This document shows positions 18,393 to 27,474 of a DNA stretch of 64,000 nt, piece by piece. How positions within the stretch are numbered: the stretch's first letter is position 1; each line of letters opens with the position of its first letter. A model generated the notes under the pieces. It worked only from the letters and a program-made list of their open reading frames with translations, made no database searches and was not told the origin of the DNA. Source of the DNA: Anaerocolumna sp. (GTDB lineage: Bacteria; Bacillota; Clostridia; Lachnospirales; Lachnospiraceae); contig JAQSXJ010000017.1 in NCBI GenBank assembly GCA_029256725.1, positions 55,556 to 119,555 of the forward strand, given 5' to 3'. The position numbers and the translations under genes were made by a program.

Positions 18393-18613
18393 AATCTGCA
18401 CCCTGCCGCATATTTAATTACCAGCCTTATGGTTTTTTATATTCCAACTGCTGGGGTAACCTGCGGCATTTCCTTTCCTATTTAATATAATTTTAACTAC
18501 TACAACTATATGGTATCTATAAGCAATCGAATTGTTAATCTTATAGCTATATTATACCATATATTTCTTTAGATAATGCACCCTGCGTTAAATTGCCTGA
18601 ACAGTTCTGGTTA

Positions 18614-19648
18614 TCAATCGATATCCATATCAATGCCACCGAAATCACAAGATAATAGCATAGTGTTTGCTGCTTTATTCTTTTGGGTTATTTGGGTATT
18701 GATACCGCTGTATCTTTCACCGTTTAATGAAAGGGAGCCAAGCTTACAGTTAACAGAATAATCGTAGTCTTCTTTATTACCTTCAAGATCCAGGTCAATA
18801 TAACCTAAGGAAGAACTAATTCTACTCTCACCTGTTATAACTCCGTCTATATCCACACTGCCAACAGCACAGTCAATTTTAGCATTATGAATAACTGCTT
18901 CACTTATTTTCAGCATACCTGCTGCTACTTCATAAGTGGATTTCTCATTGACATACAACTCATCTATGATAATAGATCCGGCTCCTACTGTTATCTTGCC
19001 GGTATTAGCAGCAAGTGTATCAGCATTAATAAGACCTGCTTCAACGGATAAGTCTATTTCTTTTGCAATAAAATCCTCCGGCAAAGTAATATTGATCTCA
19101 ACAGCGTTATTTCTTCCTTCCATATCTTCAAGATCAATGTCAACTCCGAACACACTTAAGGTTCCTGCACCACCGGAGGAACTATTCTTTTCCCTGATGA
19201 TCCATTTACCGTCCTTTACTTCACTTACTATTTTATTCTCACCGTTATCACTTACATCAATGGAAAAAGTATCGCCTTCCCTTATCTGTAGTTTTCCAGC
19301 CAATATATAAATTTTAAGTTCACTTACATCTTTATAAGTAATGGGATATACCGATTCCGTATCCTTATCATCAATGGATGCAACTTCTTTGGAATCATTG
19401 CCAGACTCTGTATCAGCTATGTGGTCCGATCCACTATTACTGTCCTCGTACTTATTATAATCGTCTTCACTATTATTATAGTAATCTTCATCAATCCAAT
19501 GAAACCAACCATTTACCAGATTAAAATTAACCTTATTCCACTTGGCATATACTTGATTATCCATACTAAAGGCAACCACTCCAAGAATCAAGCCGATAGC
19601 TATAGCACCTCCGGCAATCCGTAGTAAATTTTTCAAAAATACCCTCAT
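18614..19648 (-). CDS. DUF4097-family putative adhesin, membrane-anchored
   Basis: A 344-aa protein with one N-terminal membrane anchor (IAGGAIAIGLILGVVAFSM). An acidic Ser/Asp/Asn linker follows to about residue 95. The rest is a DUF4097 beta-helix-like region in which short strands repeat (LSVEAGLINADTL, TVGAGSIIIDEL, CAVGSVDIDG, SSLGYIDLDL). It is outside the membrane by topology. Its ATG overlaps the DUF1700 stop by 4 bp, so translation is coupled. Function unknown; the neighbour PadR and DUF1700 suggest an envelope-related system. Confidence 0.85.
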   Translation of the reverse strand: MRVFLKNLLRIAGGAIAIGLILGVVAFSMDNQVYAKWNKVNFNLVNGWFHWIDEDYYNNSEDDYNKYEDSNSGSDHIADTESGNDSKEVASIDDKDTESVYPITYKDVSELKIYILAGKLQIREGDTFSIDVSDNGENKIVSEVKDGKWIIREKNSSSGGAGTLSVFGVDIDLEDMEGRNNAVEINITLPEDFIAKEIDLSVEAGLINADTLAANTGKITVGAGSIIIDELYVNEKSTYEVAAGMLKISEAVIHNAKIDCAVGSVDIDGVITGESRISSSLGYIDLDLEGNKEDYDYSVNCKLGSLSLNGERYSGINTQITQKNKAANTMLLSCDFGGIDMDID

Positions 19649-20427
19649 GCGTATACCCTCCTTTTGTGGAAAATCTTGCCCCAGATCATCTTAATCCAGT
19701 TGAATACAGCGGGTATTGCTTTTCCTGCAATCCATATGGTAGCAATACCAAAAAGTATTCCAATACCTAAAACAATAAATCCACCACCTGCCAAACTTAA
19801 GCCCAGAGCAGGCGCTATGGATAATTGCAATACTCCTGATATAGCAAGAACGATACCCACAATCAGTAAAGCGACAGATACAGCAAAGAATGCTATCCAG
19901 ATACTAAACATCGTTGCAACTACTGCAACAAATAATCCAAATATTGTAGCTGCTACCGGAATTGCCATAGGAATAGCAAAAAATAAGAGAATAATTAGCA
20001 GTATAGTATTTCCAGTACTACGCTTGTTCTTATAGTCTTTTGTGTAACCTTCTTTGTTTTTGCTATAATTATTTTTATAACCACCACGGTTACCTGCTTC
20101 TGTGCTTTTATCACTTCCGTTAGTGTCTTTATCTTTATCGTTTCTTGTATATCTGCTGAAAACAGGTAAATTGGGTTTTTCCTGATAAGCATTATGATAA
20201 CCGTTCTCCGAAAAGTATCCTTCTTCTGTACTTCCAGACTCAAGGGATTTTTTGATACTGTCTGCTACTTCCTTTGGTGATCCTAATTCCTTTATAACAG
20301 TTTCTTCCTCTTCCAGTCCTGCTTCATCAAAATAATTCCGATAGAACTCAAGAGCTTCATTTTTTTCTTCTTCTGAAATATCTACTAGCAGATATCCCAG
20401 CTCTTGTATAAACTCATTCTTTGTCAT
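19645..20427 (-). CDS. DUF1700-family membrane protein
   Basis: A 260-aa protein. The N-terminal HAAS-like helical domain has MTKNEFIQELGYLLVDISEEEKNEALEFYRNYFDEAG and the GSPKEVADSIK motif. A low-complexity charged linker (about 85-135) follows, rich in Lys, Asn, Asp and Tyr. Three or four membrane helices end in a short basic tail. It overlaps padR upstream and the DUF4097 gene downstream by 4 bp each. In related operons it links the PadR regulator to the DUF4097 protein; the mechanism is not known. Confidence 0.88.
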   Translation of the reverse strand: MTKNEFIQELGYLLVDISEEEKNEALEFYRNYFDEAGLEEEETVIKELGSPKEVADSIKKSLESGSTEEGYFSENGYHNAYQEKPNLPVFSRYTRNDKDKDTNGSDKSTEAGNRGGYKNNYSKNKEGYTKDYKNKRSTGNTILLIILLFFAIPMAIPVAATIFGLFVAVVATMFSIWIAFFAVSVALLIVGIVLAISGVLQLSIAPALGLSLAGGGFIVLGIGILFGIATIWIAGKAIPAVFNWIKMIWGKIFHKRRVYA

Positions 20428-20747
20428 GAGACTTCCACCCCCACAAAAATGTTATTAATCTTAGCCGCGTAATTCTTCCATTCATATATATAAAGTTTTA
20501 ACTGGGCTTTTCCTTTATCCGTAATCTTGTAATATCTTCTGTTCCGGCCGTCAAATGCCTGATCATAGACCTCCAGACAATCCTCTTTCTGAAGTCGTCT
20601 GAGTACCGGGTACAGAGTGGACTCCGATATTTCAATAACCTGACGGATATCCTGGGTTATTTTATAGCCATAAGTACCTTCCTGATCTTTGGATACGATA
20701 CCAAGAACAATGGCATCCAGTAAAGCTGCTCCTGTATTAAATACCAT
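20424..20747 (-). CDS. PadR-family transcriptional regulator
   Basis: A 107-aa winged-helix regulator: LLDAIVLGIVSKDQEGTYGYKITQDI, then ISESTLYPVLRRLQKEDCLEVY and RRYYKITDKGKAQL, all classic PadR. The ORF track extends to 20786, but the ATG at 20747 (MVFNTGAALLDA) is the family start and has AAGGAAG upstream. First gene of the operon, so probably autoregulatory. Confidence 0.93.
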   Translation of the reverse strand: MVFNTGAALLDAIVLGIVSKDQEGTYGYKITQDIRQVIEISESTLYPVLRRLQKEDCLEVYDQAFDGRNRRYYKITDKGKAQLKLYIYEWKNYAAKINNIFVGVEVS

Positions 20748-21582
20748 GATAACTTCTTCCTTTCTGACAGTTTTCAAAATAACCACTCAATAATCATACT
20801 AAATTTACCATTTTTATAGTACTGGGTATATTATATTATCCCGATCGCTATATTATATGACGTATAATATTGTTTGATAAATAAAATATAAACAATCACA
20901 GGATTATTGTCAAGATAAATTTGTGTTCTAATGTTATTTTAATAAATGGTTTTGTTAAAAAGGGATTATCATCTTAATCAATTATTTATTAATATCATTA
21001 AGATATTATTTGTTAGTTAGGATGTATTAGCAAATCATTTAACTGTTCTTAAATCCTCACTCCGCGGTTTTCTGCTTACAATTTTGAAAACGTGCACCTA
21101 CCAAAATCCCGCCATACAACCCACTAAAATGAAACGTCCAAACCTGCCACAATCATTTTATTAACTCAGCCCATATCAACTGGTTTGGTACAAAAAAAGA
21201 AAGCATAACAGTTATAATCTGCCACACTTCCTTTTCAAAAAACACATTACTATAATTTCAGCATCAAAAGCCTTGTTTCCATACGATTTCAGGTAAATTG
21301 CACAAACCAGAAGAACGAATGCGCCTATGGAAAGGTATTAGAAGTCCTTTTCTCTGAATATTTTGTGCTATATAATGAAACAGATTGTTTGAGTACACAT
21401 AGTGTACTCATGCGTAGCGAGTTATCTGTTTCATTATATGTCAAGCACAAACTATCCAGAGAATTAGGACTTCTTATACCTTGGAATTGAAGCATGAGTT
21501 TTTCTGGTTTGTGCAATTTACCGTCCCCTAGTGAACAACTGTCTTTTACCCCTTCAATCCTTCTTACTTCATAGATTATATA
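20748..21582. other. 835-bp intergenic region holding structured element A
   Basis: It is AT-rich near padR (promoter region, 20780-21060). The second half holds the 231-bp palindromic element described separately. No gene of normal composition was found; the track ORF 21325-21516 lies inside the element. Confidence 0.6.
21292..21528 (+). repeat. Long-palindrome dispersed element, copy A (full length)
   Basis: Outer arms GGTAAATTGCACAAACCAGA and its exact complement form a 21-bp stem. Inside are the conserved core ATGCGCCTATGGAAAGG, a second stem GGTATTAGAAGTCC/GGACTTCTTATACC, and a third stem ATATAATGAAACAGAT with its perfect complement around an apical hairpin (GAGTACAC/GTGTACTC). A CCGTCCCC motif flanks the right end. 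Closely related copies lie at 30423 and 57996, and the stems vary by compensatory changes. Confidence 0.9.
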
Positions 21583-22455
21583 TTAGTTGCACAAACCACA
21601 TAACGCACAAGCGCTTGGTGCTGCTGCCATACCCCCAAGGGCTGTTTCTCTTAGTTCACCCGGAAGTCCCTTGCCTACACGGTACATAACGTTGACCGCT
21701 TCATCAAAAGGCACTACATTACGAATTCCACTCAAAGCCAGCTCCGCTGATATTAAAGCATTTGATACACCAATTGCATTTCTCTGCTGACAAGGTGCCT
21801 CCACCAGGCCACCAATAGGATCACAAACCAAACCCAGCAGATTAGAGATTGCACTGGTAGCTGCATGAAGACTGCTCTCTGTGCTTCCTCCCAGCAGCTC
21901 TGTAACAGCAGATGCTGCCATTGCAGATGCACTTCCAACCTCTGCCTGACATCCTCCTTCTGCTCCGGCTATTGTTGCATTATAAGTTATAAGATATCCA
22001 ATCGCACCTGCATGGAACAGTGCCATGATCATTTGCTTATCCGAAAACCCATACTCCTCCTGCATTGCAAGAAAGGTACCAGGTATTACACCGGAAGCTC
22101 CTGCTGTAGGTGCCGCAACAATCAATCCCATGGAACTGTTAACTTCAAGAACCCCCATAGCATAGGATATTGCCTTTGACATAAGACCTCCGCAAGCCGA
22201 GAGGTCCCCGGACATTCTTCTTTGTGTCAGCTTTAAGGCCTCACCGCCAATTAATCCTCCCATGGATTTAAGCTTCCTGGTAAGCGCATCTTTGGCAGAT
22301 GTCTTCATAATATTCCAGGAATGTTCCATTCTTAAAAATACAGTGTCCCTGTCAGTCTGACTGATTTCCATTTCTCTTAGAAGCATAACTTCAGAAATGG
22401 GAATTTGATTCTCTTTGCACAATTGAAGCAGCACTTTTCCTGTTTTAAATTCCAT
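21583..22455 (-). CDS. sdaAA: L-serine dehydratase, alpha subunit
   Basis: Fe-S enzyme that deaminates L-serine to pyruvate, 290 aa. The substrate-loop motif is SMGLIVAAPTAGASGVIPG. Conserved cysteines occur in LGLVCDPIGGLVEAPCQQRN and the C-terminal CALCGLC, which hold the [4Fe-4S] cluster in this family. It lies 22 bp after sdaAB in the same operon. GGAG is rather far (12 nt) from the ATG. Structured element A lies 55 bp beyond its stop. Confidence 0.95.
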   Translation of the reverse strand: MEFKTGKVLLQLCKENQIPISEVMLLREMEISQTDRDTVFLRMEHSWNIMKTSAKDALTRKLKSMGGLIGGEALKLTQRRMSGDLSACGGLMSKAISYAMGVLEVNSSMGLIVAAPTAGASGVIPGTFLAMQEEYGFSDKQMIMALFHAGAIGYLITYNATIAGAEGGCQAEVGSASAMAASAVTELLGGSTESSLHAATSAISNLLGLVCDPIGGLVEAPCQQRNAIGVSNALISAELALSGIRNVVPFDEAVNVMYRVGKGLPGELRETALGGMAAAPSACALCGLCN

Positions 22456-22477
22456 CTTCTGTTTTATCTCCTACTCT

Positions 22478-23152
22478 TTATAGCTTTTCAATCAGAAAGG
22501 CTTGATATATATTGGGCAATTCTTCTATTTCATCTATAACCGCTTCCTCAATAATATCATCTGCTTCGATAATGGAGTAAGCAATCGCGCCTTTGTTTTC
22601 CCTGTACAACTTCATAAATGCGATATTAATTGAAAATTGACCCAGAATATGTGTAACAGCTGCTACCACACCAGGGAAATCTCTGTGCTTTATCACAAGT
22701 GTATAATAATCTCCGGACAAATCTATCTCCACACCATTGATTTTCTTAAGCTCTGCTCTGCCGCCACCAACAGAGATGCCGGTTACAGAGGTTTCTTCTC
22801 CCTTTTCATCAATTATCAGGATGTCAACGGTATTAGGATGAAGATCCTTCTCTTCTTTGTTTATTATAAAATCATAGGATAATCCGGCTACTTCTGCGTA
22901 GTGAAATGATTCCTTAATTCTGCCGTCCTCTGTATCATAGCCCAAAATTCCTGCTACCAGAGCTCTGTCTGTACCATGCCCTCTATATGTCATGGCAAAT
23001 GAACCATATAAAGTAAAGACTACCTGCTTGATAGGGTTTTTCACCATATTAGCTGCAAGTCTTGCTATCCTTAGAGCTCCCGCTGTGTGGGAACTGGAAG
23101 GCCCAATCATATTAGGTCCAATGATATCAAATACACTAATTTCCTTCGGCAT
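22478..23152 (-). CDS. sdaAB: L-serine dehydratase, beta subunit
   Basis: A 224-aa partner subunit. The N-terminal SDH beta domain starts ISVFDIIGPNMIGPSSSHTAGALRIA and a C-terminal ACT domain starts near residue 148 (YTLVIKHRDFPGVVAAVTHILGQFSINIAFM). ACT domains usually bind an amino acid, here probably serine. AAAGGG precedes the ATG. First gene of the sda operon. Confidence 0.95.
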   Translation of the reverse strand: MPKEISVFDIIGPNMIGPSSSHTAGALRIARLAANMVKNPIKQVVFTLYGSFAMTYRGHGTDRALVAGILGYDTEDGRIKESFHYAEVAGLSYDFIINKEEKDLHPNTVDILIIDEKGEETSVTGISVGGGRAELKKINGVEIDLSGDYYTLVIKHRDFPGVVAAVTHILGQFSINIAFMKLYRENKGAIAYSIIEADDIIEEAVIDEIEELPNIYQAFLIEKL

Positions 23153-23304
23153 ATAAACCCTTTCATCTGAAAGCTGTTAAATAAGCTTTTGTTTTTGTAA
23201 TTATATATTTTAAAGTATAGCACAAAATACCAGAAATTAATACAGCACACCTAACGATAATAAGCAACTAATTGAAGAGTTTTCACAAGATATTACTACA
23301 ATAA

Positions 23305-23346
23305 AATACCCCATCACTTTCAATAGCTGAAAATTTCAGGGGCATC
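23305..23346 (-). terminator. Terminator-like hairpin after bceB
   Basis: CCCC/GGGG outer pairs with an inner TTTCA/TGAAA stem and a following TATTTTA on the minus strand, right after the permease stop at 23354. The stem has internal loops, so confidence is moderate. Confidence 0.55.
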
Positions 23347-23353
23347 TCATTCT

Positions 23354-25363
23354 TTATTTAAATTTAATGATTCGGTAATATGTCCTTGCGGTAAATCGAT
23401 ACACACAAACATAAATAACAGCAAATATAATACCAGAACCAATAATGCATACAGTTGAAAGCATTGTATCAAACAAGTAGAAAGATTCAAGCATTTTTAA
23501 TATCATATGTCTGGCAGCACTAAGATGAAGTACTGCTGCCGCAAGGGGAAGAAAGAATACAAGCAGAATCTGCCTGCTTATTGTTTTTCTTACTTCTTTA
23601 TCATCCATACCTACTTTCTGAAGAATATTATATCTTTCTCTATCATCATAACCTTCTGAAACCTGTTTAAAATAAATTATCAGAACTGTTGCACATAAGA
23701 ACATGATTGTAAAGAAAATCCCAAGAAAGAGTAATCCACCAAAAAGACCGTAATCTTCCTGACGTCTTAAATCAATTGAAGATATAGAAATTGCTTTGTC
23801 TTCTTTTTCACTTAATATTTTTTCTTTAAGGCTGTTAGTGAATTCCACCAAATCCTTTTCTTTTCCCTCCATATTCAGAATAACTTTATATTTCAAAGCC
23901 TCTTCCTGCTTTTCCTGAAACATTTGCTCTATTAGCTTTTCAGCGTTTTTTTCATCAGATGTAATAAGGAAGACATCAGTAACTGGTGTATTTTTTCCTA
24001 TGTTAAATACTGTATCACTTAAGGAATCCTTTATAACGAAATCCTTACCAAAGGTTTTCTGATCTATTACTTTAAGATTCTCCTTATCAGTTACTAATAA
24101 TACTTCATTATCAGCAAGTTCCCTTTTATCCCCGGTTACAGCAATATAGTCAGTCAAAGGAACTACTTGCAACCCACGAAGATGTGACCATAATTCATAC
24201 ATGGGTATATCTTGATCAATTTCAGGACTATTATATGGCAATATTTTACCATTAAACAAAAACACAGAAGAAGTAGAACCATAATACTTATAGAAATCAC
24301 GAATCTCTATCGCCTTTTCACTTGCTTCCTTCTCAATGGTATTATCTATACTACTAATCTCATCTTCTGACAACTGATCGAATACTATTATCTCAAGATC
24401 ATTGGGATTATTATACTTTAACATATCCTCCTGTCCCAGATAAAGGGCAACACAGGTTGAAATTGTAACAAGTACCATTGTTGAGAGAATACATATATTA
24501 GCTAAACCTGCTGCATTCTGCTTCATACGGTGGAATAAACCGGATATTGCAATAAAGTTATTTGCCTTATAGTAGAATTTCTTCCTGCTCTTTAACCATT
24601 TTAAAACAAACTGACTTCCGGCCTGAAATAAAAGGTTCGTAGCAAAGATAACCATAATAACAGCTATAAAGAATTGATTAAGAGCAGCACCCCCATTTTT
24701 TACGGTATTCGCCATATAATAAGCAGCAATCAATAATACGGTTCCAATAATTGTTTTTAACAGGATGAATCGTACCTTCTTCTCACCGATCTGTTCTCCT
24801 TTTAATAGATCAATAGGGTTAGCTATTCTTACTTGTATATAATTAAATGCTGTGGTCAATACAAATATAACTGCAAATAGTGCTGTAGTTATGACGAAAG
24901 GATGCCAGGTTAAGGAAAAATGGCTGTCAGGTGAAACCTTTAATGCATTCAGCAGCAGCAGGAATATTAAATTTCCGAACACACAACTGGATATGATACC
25001 TAGTACTAAGGAAATAAAGCTTAATATAAAATTTTCAGAGATAATGATACGGCTTACGTGTCTTTTCTCAAGACCCAGGATTCCATAAAGACCGAATTCC
25101 TTCTTTCGTCTTTTTATCAGGAAACTGTTGATATATAACATAAAGATAACTGTTGTAATATTCATAATAATCATTCCAAAAGCAAACATCGATTTTATAC
25201 TATCGTTTGCTGGAACATTTTTTAACCCGTCTGTTGTCATTAGGGCGATAACCATAAAATAGATGGCAGAAAAGATGATATAGGATATGGCATATGGGAC
25301 ATACATACCCTTGTCTCTTCTTAAGTTCGCCGCTGCCATTCGTAAGTAGAAATTCTTAGCCAA
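23354..25363 (-). CDS. BceB-type ABC transporter permease (FtsX-like)
   Basis: A 669-aa permease with the Bce layout: four N-terminal membrane helices, two more pairs, a large external region from about 310 to 515, and three C-terminal helices. The opening MAAANLRRDKGMYVPYAISYIIF is typical. In known BceAB systems this subunit both removes cell-wall antibiotics from lipid II-cycle targets and activates the cognate kinase. The track begins at GTG 25372, but GGGAGG is spaced eight bases from the TTG at 25363. It overlaps the ATPase gene by 8 bp. Confidence 0.9.
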   Translation of the reverse strand: MAKNFYLRMAAANLRRDKGMYVPYAISYIIFSAIYFMVIALMTTDGLKNVPANDSIKSMFAFGMIIMNITTVIFMLYINSFLIKRRKKEFGLYGILGLEKRHVSRIIISENFILSFISLVLGIISSCVFGNLIFLLLLNALKVSPDSHFSLTWHPFVITTALFAVIFVLTTAFNYIQVRIANPIDLLKGEQIGEKKVRFILLKTIIGTVLLIAAYYMANTVKNGGAALNQFFIAVIMVIFATNLLFQAGSQFVLKWLKSRKKFYYKANNFIAISGLFHRMKQNAAGLANICILSTMVLVTISTCVALYLGQEDMLKYNNPNDLEIIVFDQLSEDEISSIDNTIEKEASEKAIEIRDFYKYYGSTSSVFLFNGKILPYNSPEIDQDIPMYELWSHLRGLQVVPLTDYIAVTGDKRELADNEVLLVTDKENLKVIDQKTFGKDFVIKDSLSDTVFNIGKNTPVTDVFLITSDEKNAEKLIEQMFQEKQEEALKYKVILNMEGKEKDLVEFTNSLKEKILSEKEDKAISISSIDLRRQEDYGLFGGLLFLGIFFTIMFLCATVLIIYFKQVSEGYDDRERYNILQKVGMDDKEVRKTISRQILLVFFLPLAAAVLHLSAARHMILKMLESFYLFDTMLSTVCIIGSGIIFAVIYVCVYRFTARTYYRIIKFK

Positions 25364-26123
25364 TGTCAGCACCTCCCTCTGACAGAACTGACAGATTAGA
25401 TACTATTTTATCAAAAAATTCTTTCTTGCTATCGTTACCCTTATAAACCTGGCTAAAGAGTTCGCCGTCTTTTATGAATAGCACTCTTTTTGCATAGCTG
25501 GCTGCCATTGCACTGTGGGTTACCATAAGAATGGTCTGGCCATTTTTGTTTAATTCCTCGAAGAGTGAGAGTACCAGCGAAGAAGCTTTGGAGTCCAGCG
25601 CACCGGTAGGTTCATCTGCCAATATCAATTTAGGATTAGTAATAACTGCTCTGGCCATAGCTGTTCTTTGCTTCTCTCCTCCAGATACCTCATAAGGGAA
25701 TTTCTCCAGAAGTTTCTCTATACCAAGGCGCTTTACAAGCGGCAGAAGCTTTGCTTCCATTGACTCGATTGATTCTCCCGATAGCACCAATGGCAGCAGA
25801 ATATTATCTTTCACCGAAAAGTTATCTAATAGATTAAAATCCTGAAATACAAATCCCAGATTTGTTCTGCGAAAGGCGGATAATTCTCTGTCCTTTATAA
25901 CAGATAGTCCTTTTCCCTCCAGAAAGACCTCACCTGAAGTAGGTTTATCCAGCGATGCTATAATATTTAAAAGAGTTGTTTTGCCGGAGCCTGAAGCTCC
26001 CATAATAGCAATGAACTCACTTTTTCCTATATCAAAGCTGACATCATTCAGAGCATTGACTTTCTGCCCGCCTAATCTAGTGCTGTATACTTTTTTGAGA
26101 TTTTGAACCTGTAATAATTCCAT
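25356..26123 (-). CDS. BceA-type ABC transporter ATP-binding protein
   Basis: A 255-aa ATPase: Walker A GASGSGKTT, Q-loop VFQDFNLLDNF, signature VSGGEKQRTAMARA, Walker B LILADEPTGALD and switch His in MVTHS. It pairs with the overlapping BceB-type permease. The 364-bp gap upstream holds a candidate BceR site and promoter, so the transporter forms a separate unit induced by the two-component system. Confidence 0.93.
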   Translation of the reverse strand: MELLQVQNLKKVYSTRLGGQKVNALNDVSFDIGKSEFIAIMGASGSGKTTLLNIIASLDKPTSGEVFLEGKGLSVIKDRELSAFRRTNLGFVFQDFNLLDNFSVKDNILLPLVLSGESIESMEAKLLPLVKRLGIEKLLEKFPYEVSGGEKQRTAMARAVITNPKLILADEPTGALDSKASSLVLSLFEELNKNGQTILMVTHSAMAASYAKRVLFIKDGELFSQVYKGNDSKKEFFDKIVSNLSVLSEGGADIG

Positions 26124-26333
26124 GTTGATCCTGCCTTTCTGATTATGTTACTGCTATTTTTGTTTCGCTAATTCATAAATTACAACTGCTGTTTATAGAT
26201 TGCTGTTGTTATATAGATTCCCTCTGTATTTATATACTACAATGATATATACATTATATATCTGTATTTATAAACTACAGTGATACAAATATCTTGTATC
26301 TGCATTCATGCAACTTAGCTGTTCTTATGCAGT

Positions 26334-26362
26334 AATTATAACGAAAGGCATCGCCTGTTTCC
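26334..26362 (-). promoter_or_regulatory. Candidate bceAB promoter
   Basis: Perfect -10 TATAAT (26339-26334) with a poor -35 GGAAAC 17 bp upstream. That combination is usual for an activator-dependent promoter. Confidence 0.55.
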
Positions 26363-26393
26363 ATCGATTAACATTACATATATAATTTTAAAC

Positions 26394-26407
26394 TTACAAT
26401 TCTGTCA
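26394..26407 (-). promoter_or_regulatory. Candidate BceR-type response-regulator site
   Basis: TGACA-GAAT-TGTAA on the minus strand fits the known Bce-family inverted repeat TTACA-N4-TGTAA with one mismatch. Its centre is about 75 bp upstream of the predicted start point. Confidence 0.65.
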
Positions 26408-26487
26408 CATTCATAGATTTCTGAACCAGTGCGTGTCTGAAAGCTCATTTCACAGTACTAGACTTTCCACTTTGCAGTTTTCGGACC

Positions 26488-27474
26488 CTAATCAAAAATT
26501 TCAACAGGGTTTTCTGGAAATTCAAGAATTGCTTTTGTACCTAACCCAAGCTTTGATTTGATTACAATACGGATTGAGATTGCATCCGCAACTTTCTTTG
26601 ACAAATACAAACCAATACCACTGGCTTTTTTATCCAGTCTGCCATTGTAGCCGGTATATCCTTTTTCAAATATCCGCTCAAGGTCCTCCGGTCTGATACC
26701 AATCCCCGTATCTTCAATTACCAGCCTGTTCGCATCCGTATAGATCGCTATTCCACCTTTATTCGTATATTTGACAGCATTGGATAATAGCTGTTCAATT
26801 ATAAAGGAAATCCATTTACTATCTGTTAATGCAAAAAAACTTGATGGTTCAATGGTTACACTTAATTTCTTATTAATAAAAAGTGAGGCATACTTTTTTA
26901 CACTTGTTCTGACGATTTCTATAAGTTCATATTCACGAATTACAAGGTCGGAAGCCAGATTCTTAATCTTCACATACTGCAGTGCCATTTCCACATATTG
27001 TTCTATTTTAAACAACTCTCCTTCGATAATCCTGTTATCCAGAGAATTTCGGCTGTTCTTTATGGTAAGTTCCATAGCTGCTATTGGAGTCTTAATCTGA
27101 TGCATCCACATAGTATAGTACTCCATCTGCTCACGGTAATCCTTCTCCATTGCCAGCAGGTTAGCTTTCATATCATTATAAAGGTTTGTAACTATCTCCT
27201 GATAGCTTAATTCCAGTGCATTATAAGAAAGGGGCAACTCCATCAGCTCCACTTTTTTATTCTCGATAATAACTTTTAAACATTTCCATCTTTTCTGATA
27301 ATAATAAAAATCAATCAGAAAATAAATCAGAACAATAAAGGAAAAGAGCGCCAAGGCATAAAGTATAGATATCAATTCGTGGTCATAAAGAAAGCTGACT
27401 AAAGGAAAAAAAATCCATAACAGCAACAATAGCAGTATAAGATTAATGCGGTATTTAAGATAATCCTTAATCAT
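26488..27474 (-). CDS. BceS-type intramembrane-sensing histidine kinase
   Basis: A 328-aa kinase with two N-terminal membrane helices (INLILLLLLWIFFPLVSFLY and ISILYALALFSFIVLIYFLIDFYYY) and almost no external loop, so it has no ligand domain of its own. Phospho-acceptor His is in MWMHQIKTPIAAMEL; the N box is LLSNAVKYT and the G boxes are IEDTGIGIRPEDL and GIGLYLSK. This layout is known to sense flux through the partner BceAB transporter. It overlaps the response regulator by 8 bp. Confidence 0.93.
   Translation of the reverse strand: MIKDYLKYRINLILLLLLLWIFFPLVSFLYDHELISILYALALFSFIVLIYFLIDFYYYQKRWKCLKVIIENKKVELMELPLSYNALELSYQEIVTNLYNDMKANLLAMEKDYREQMEYYTMWMHQIKTPIAAMELTIKNSRNSLDNRIIEGELFKIEQYVEMALQYVKIKNLASDLVIREYELIEIVRTSVKKYASLFINKKLSVTIEPSSFFALTDSKWISFIIEQLLSNAVKYTNKGGIAIYTDANRLVIEDTGIGIRPEDLERIFEKGYTGYNGRLDKKASGIGLYLSKKVADAISIRIVIKSKLGLGTKAILEFPENPVEIFD

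Larger units (their letters stand above)
26124..26487. other. Intergenic regulatory region upstream of bceAB
   Basis: It holds the BceR-type box and promoter listed separately. It also carries imperfect direct repeats built on CTGTATTTATA-ACTACARTGATA (about 26221-26285), which lie in the 5' leader of the bceAB transcript. Confidence 0.6.

Noticed and set aside
21325-21516. 63-aa minus-strand ORF
   Set aside because: Lies entirely inside palindromic element A and follows its stem structure.
21292-21528. Group II intron or complete insertion sequence
   Set aside because: The element is about 230 bp, has no ORF and no intron domain V sequence; only palindromic structure is visible.
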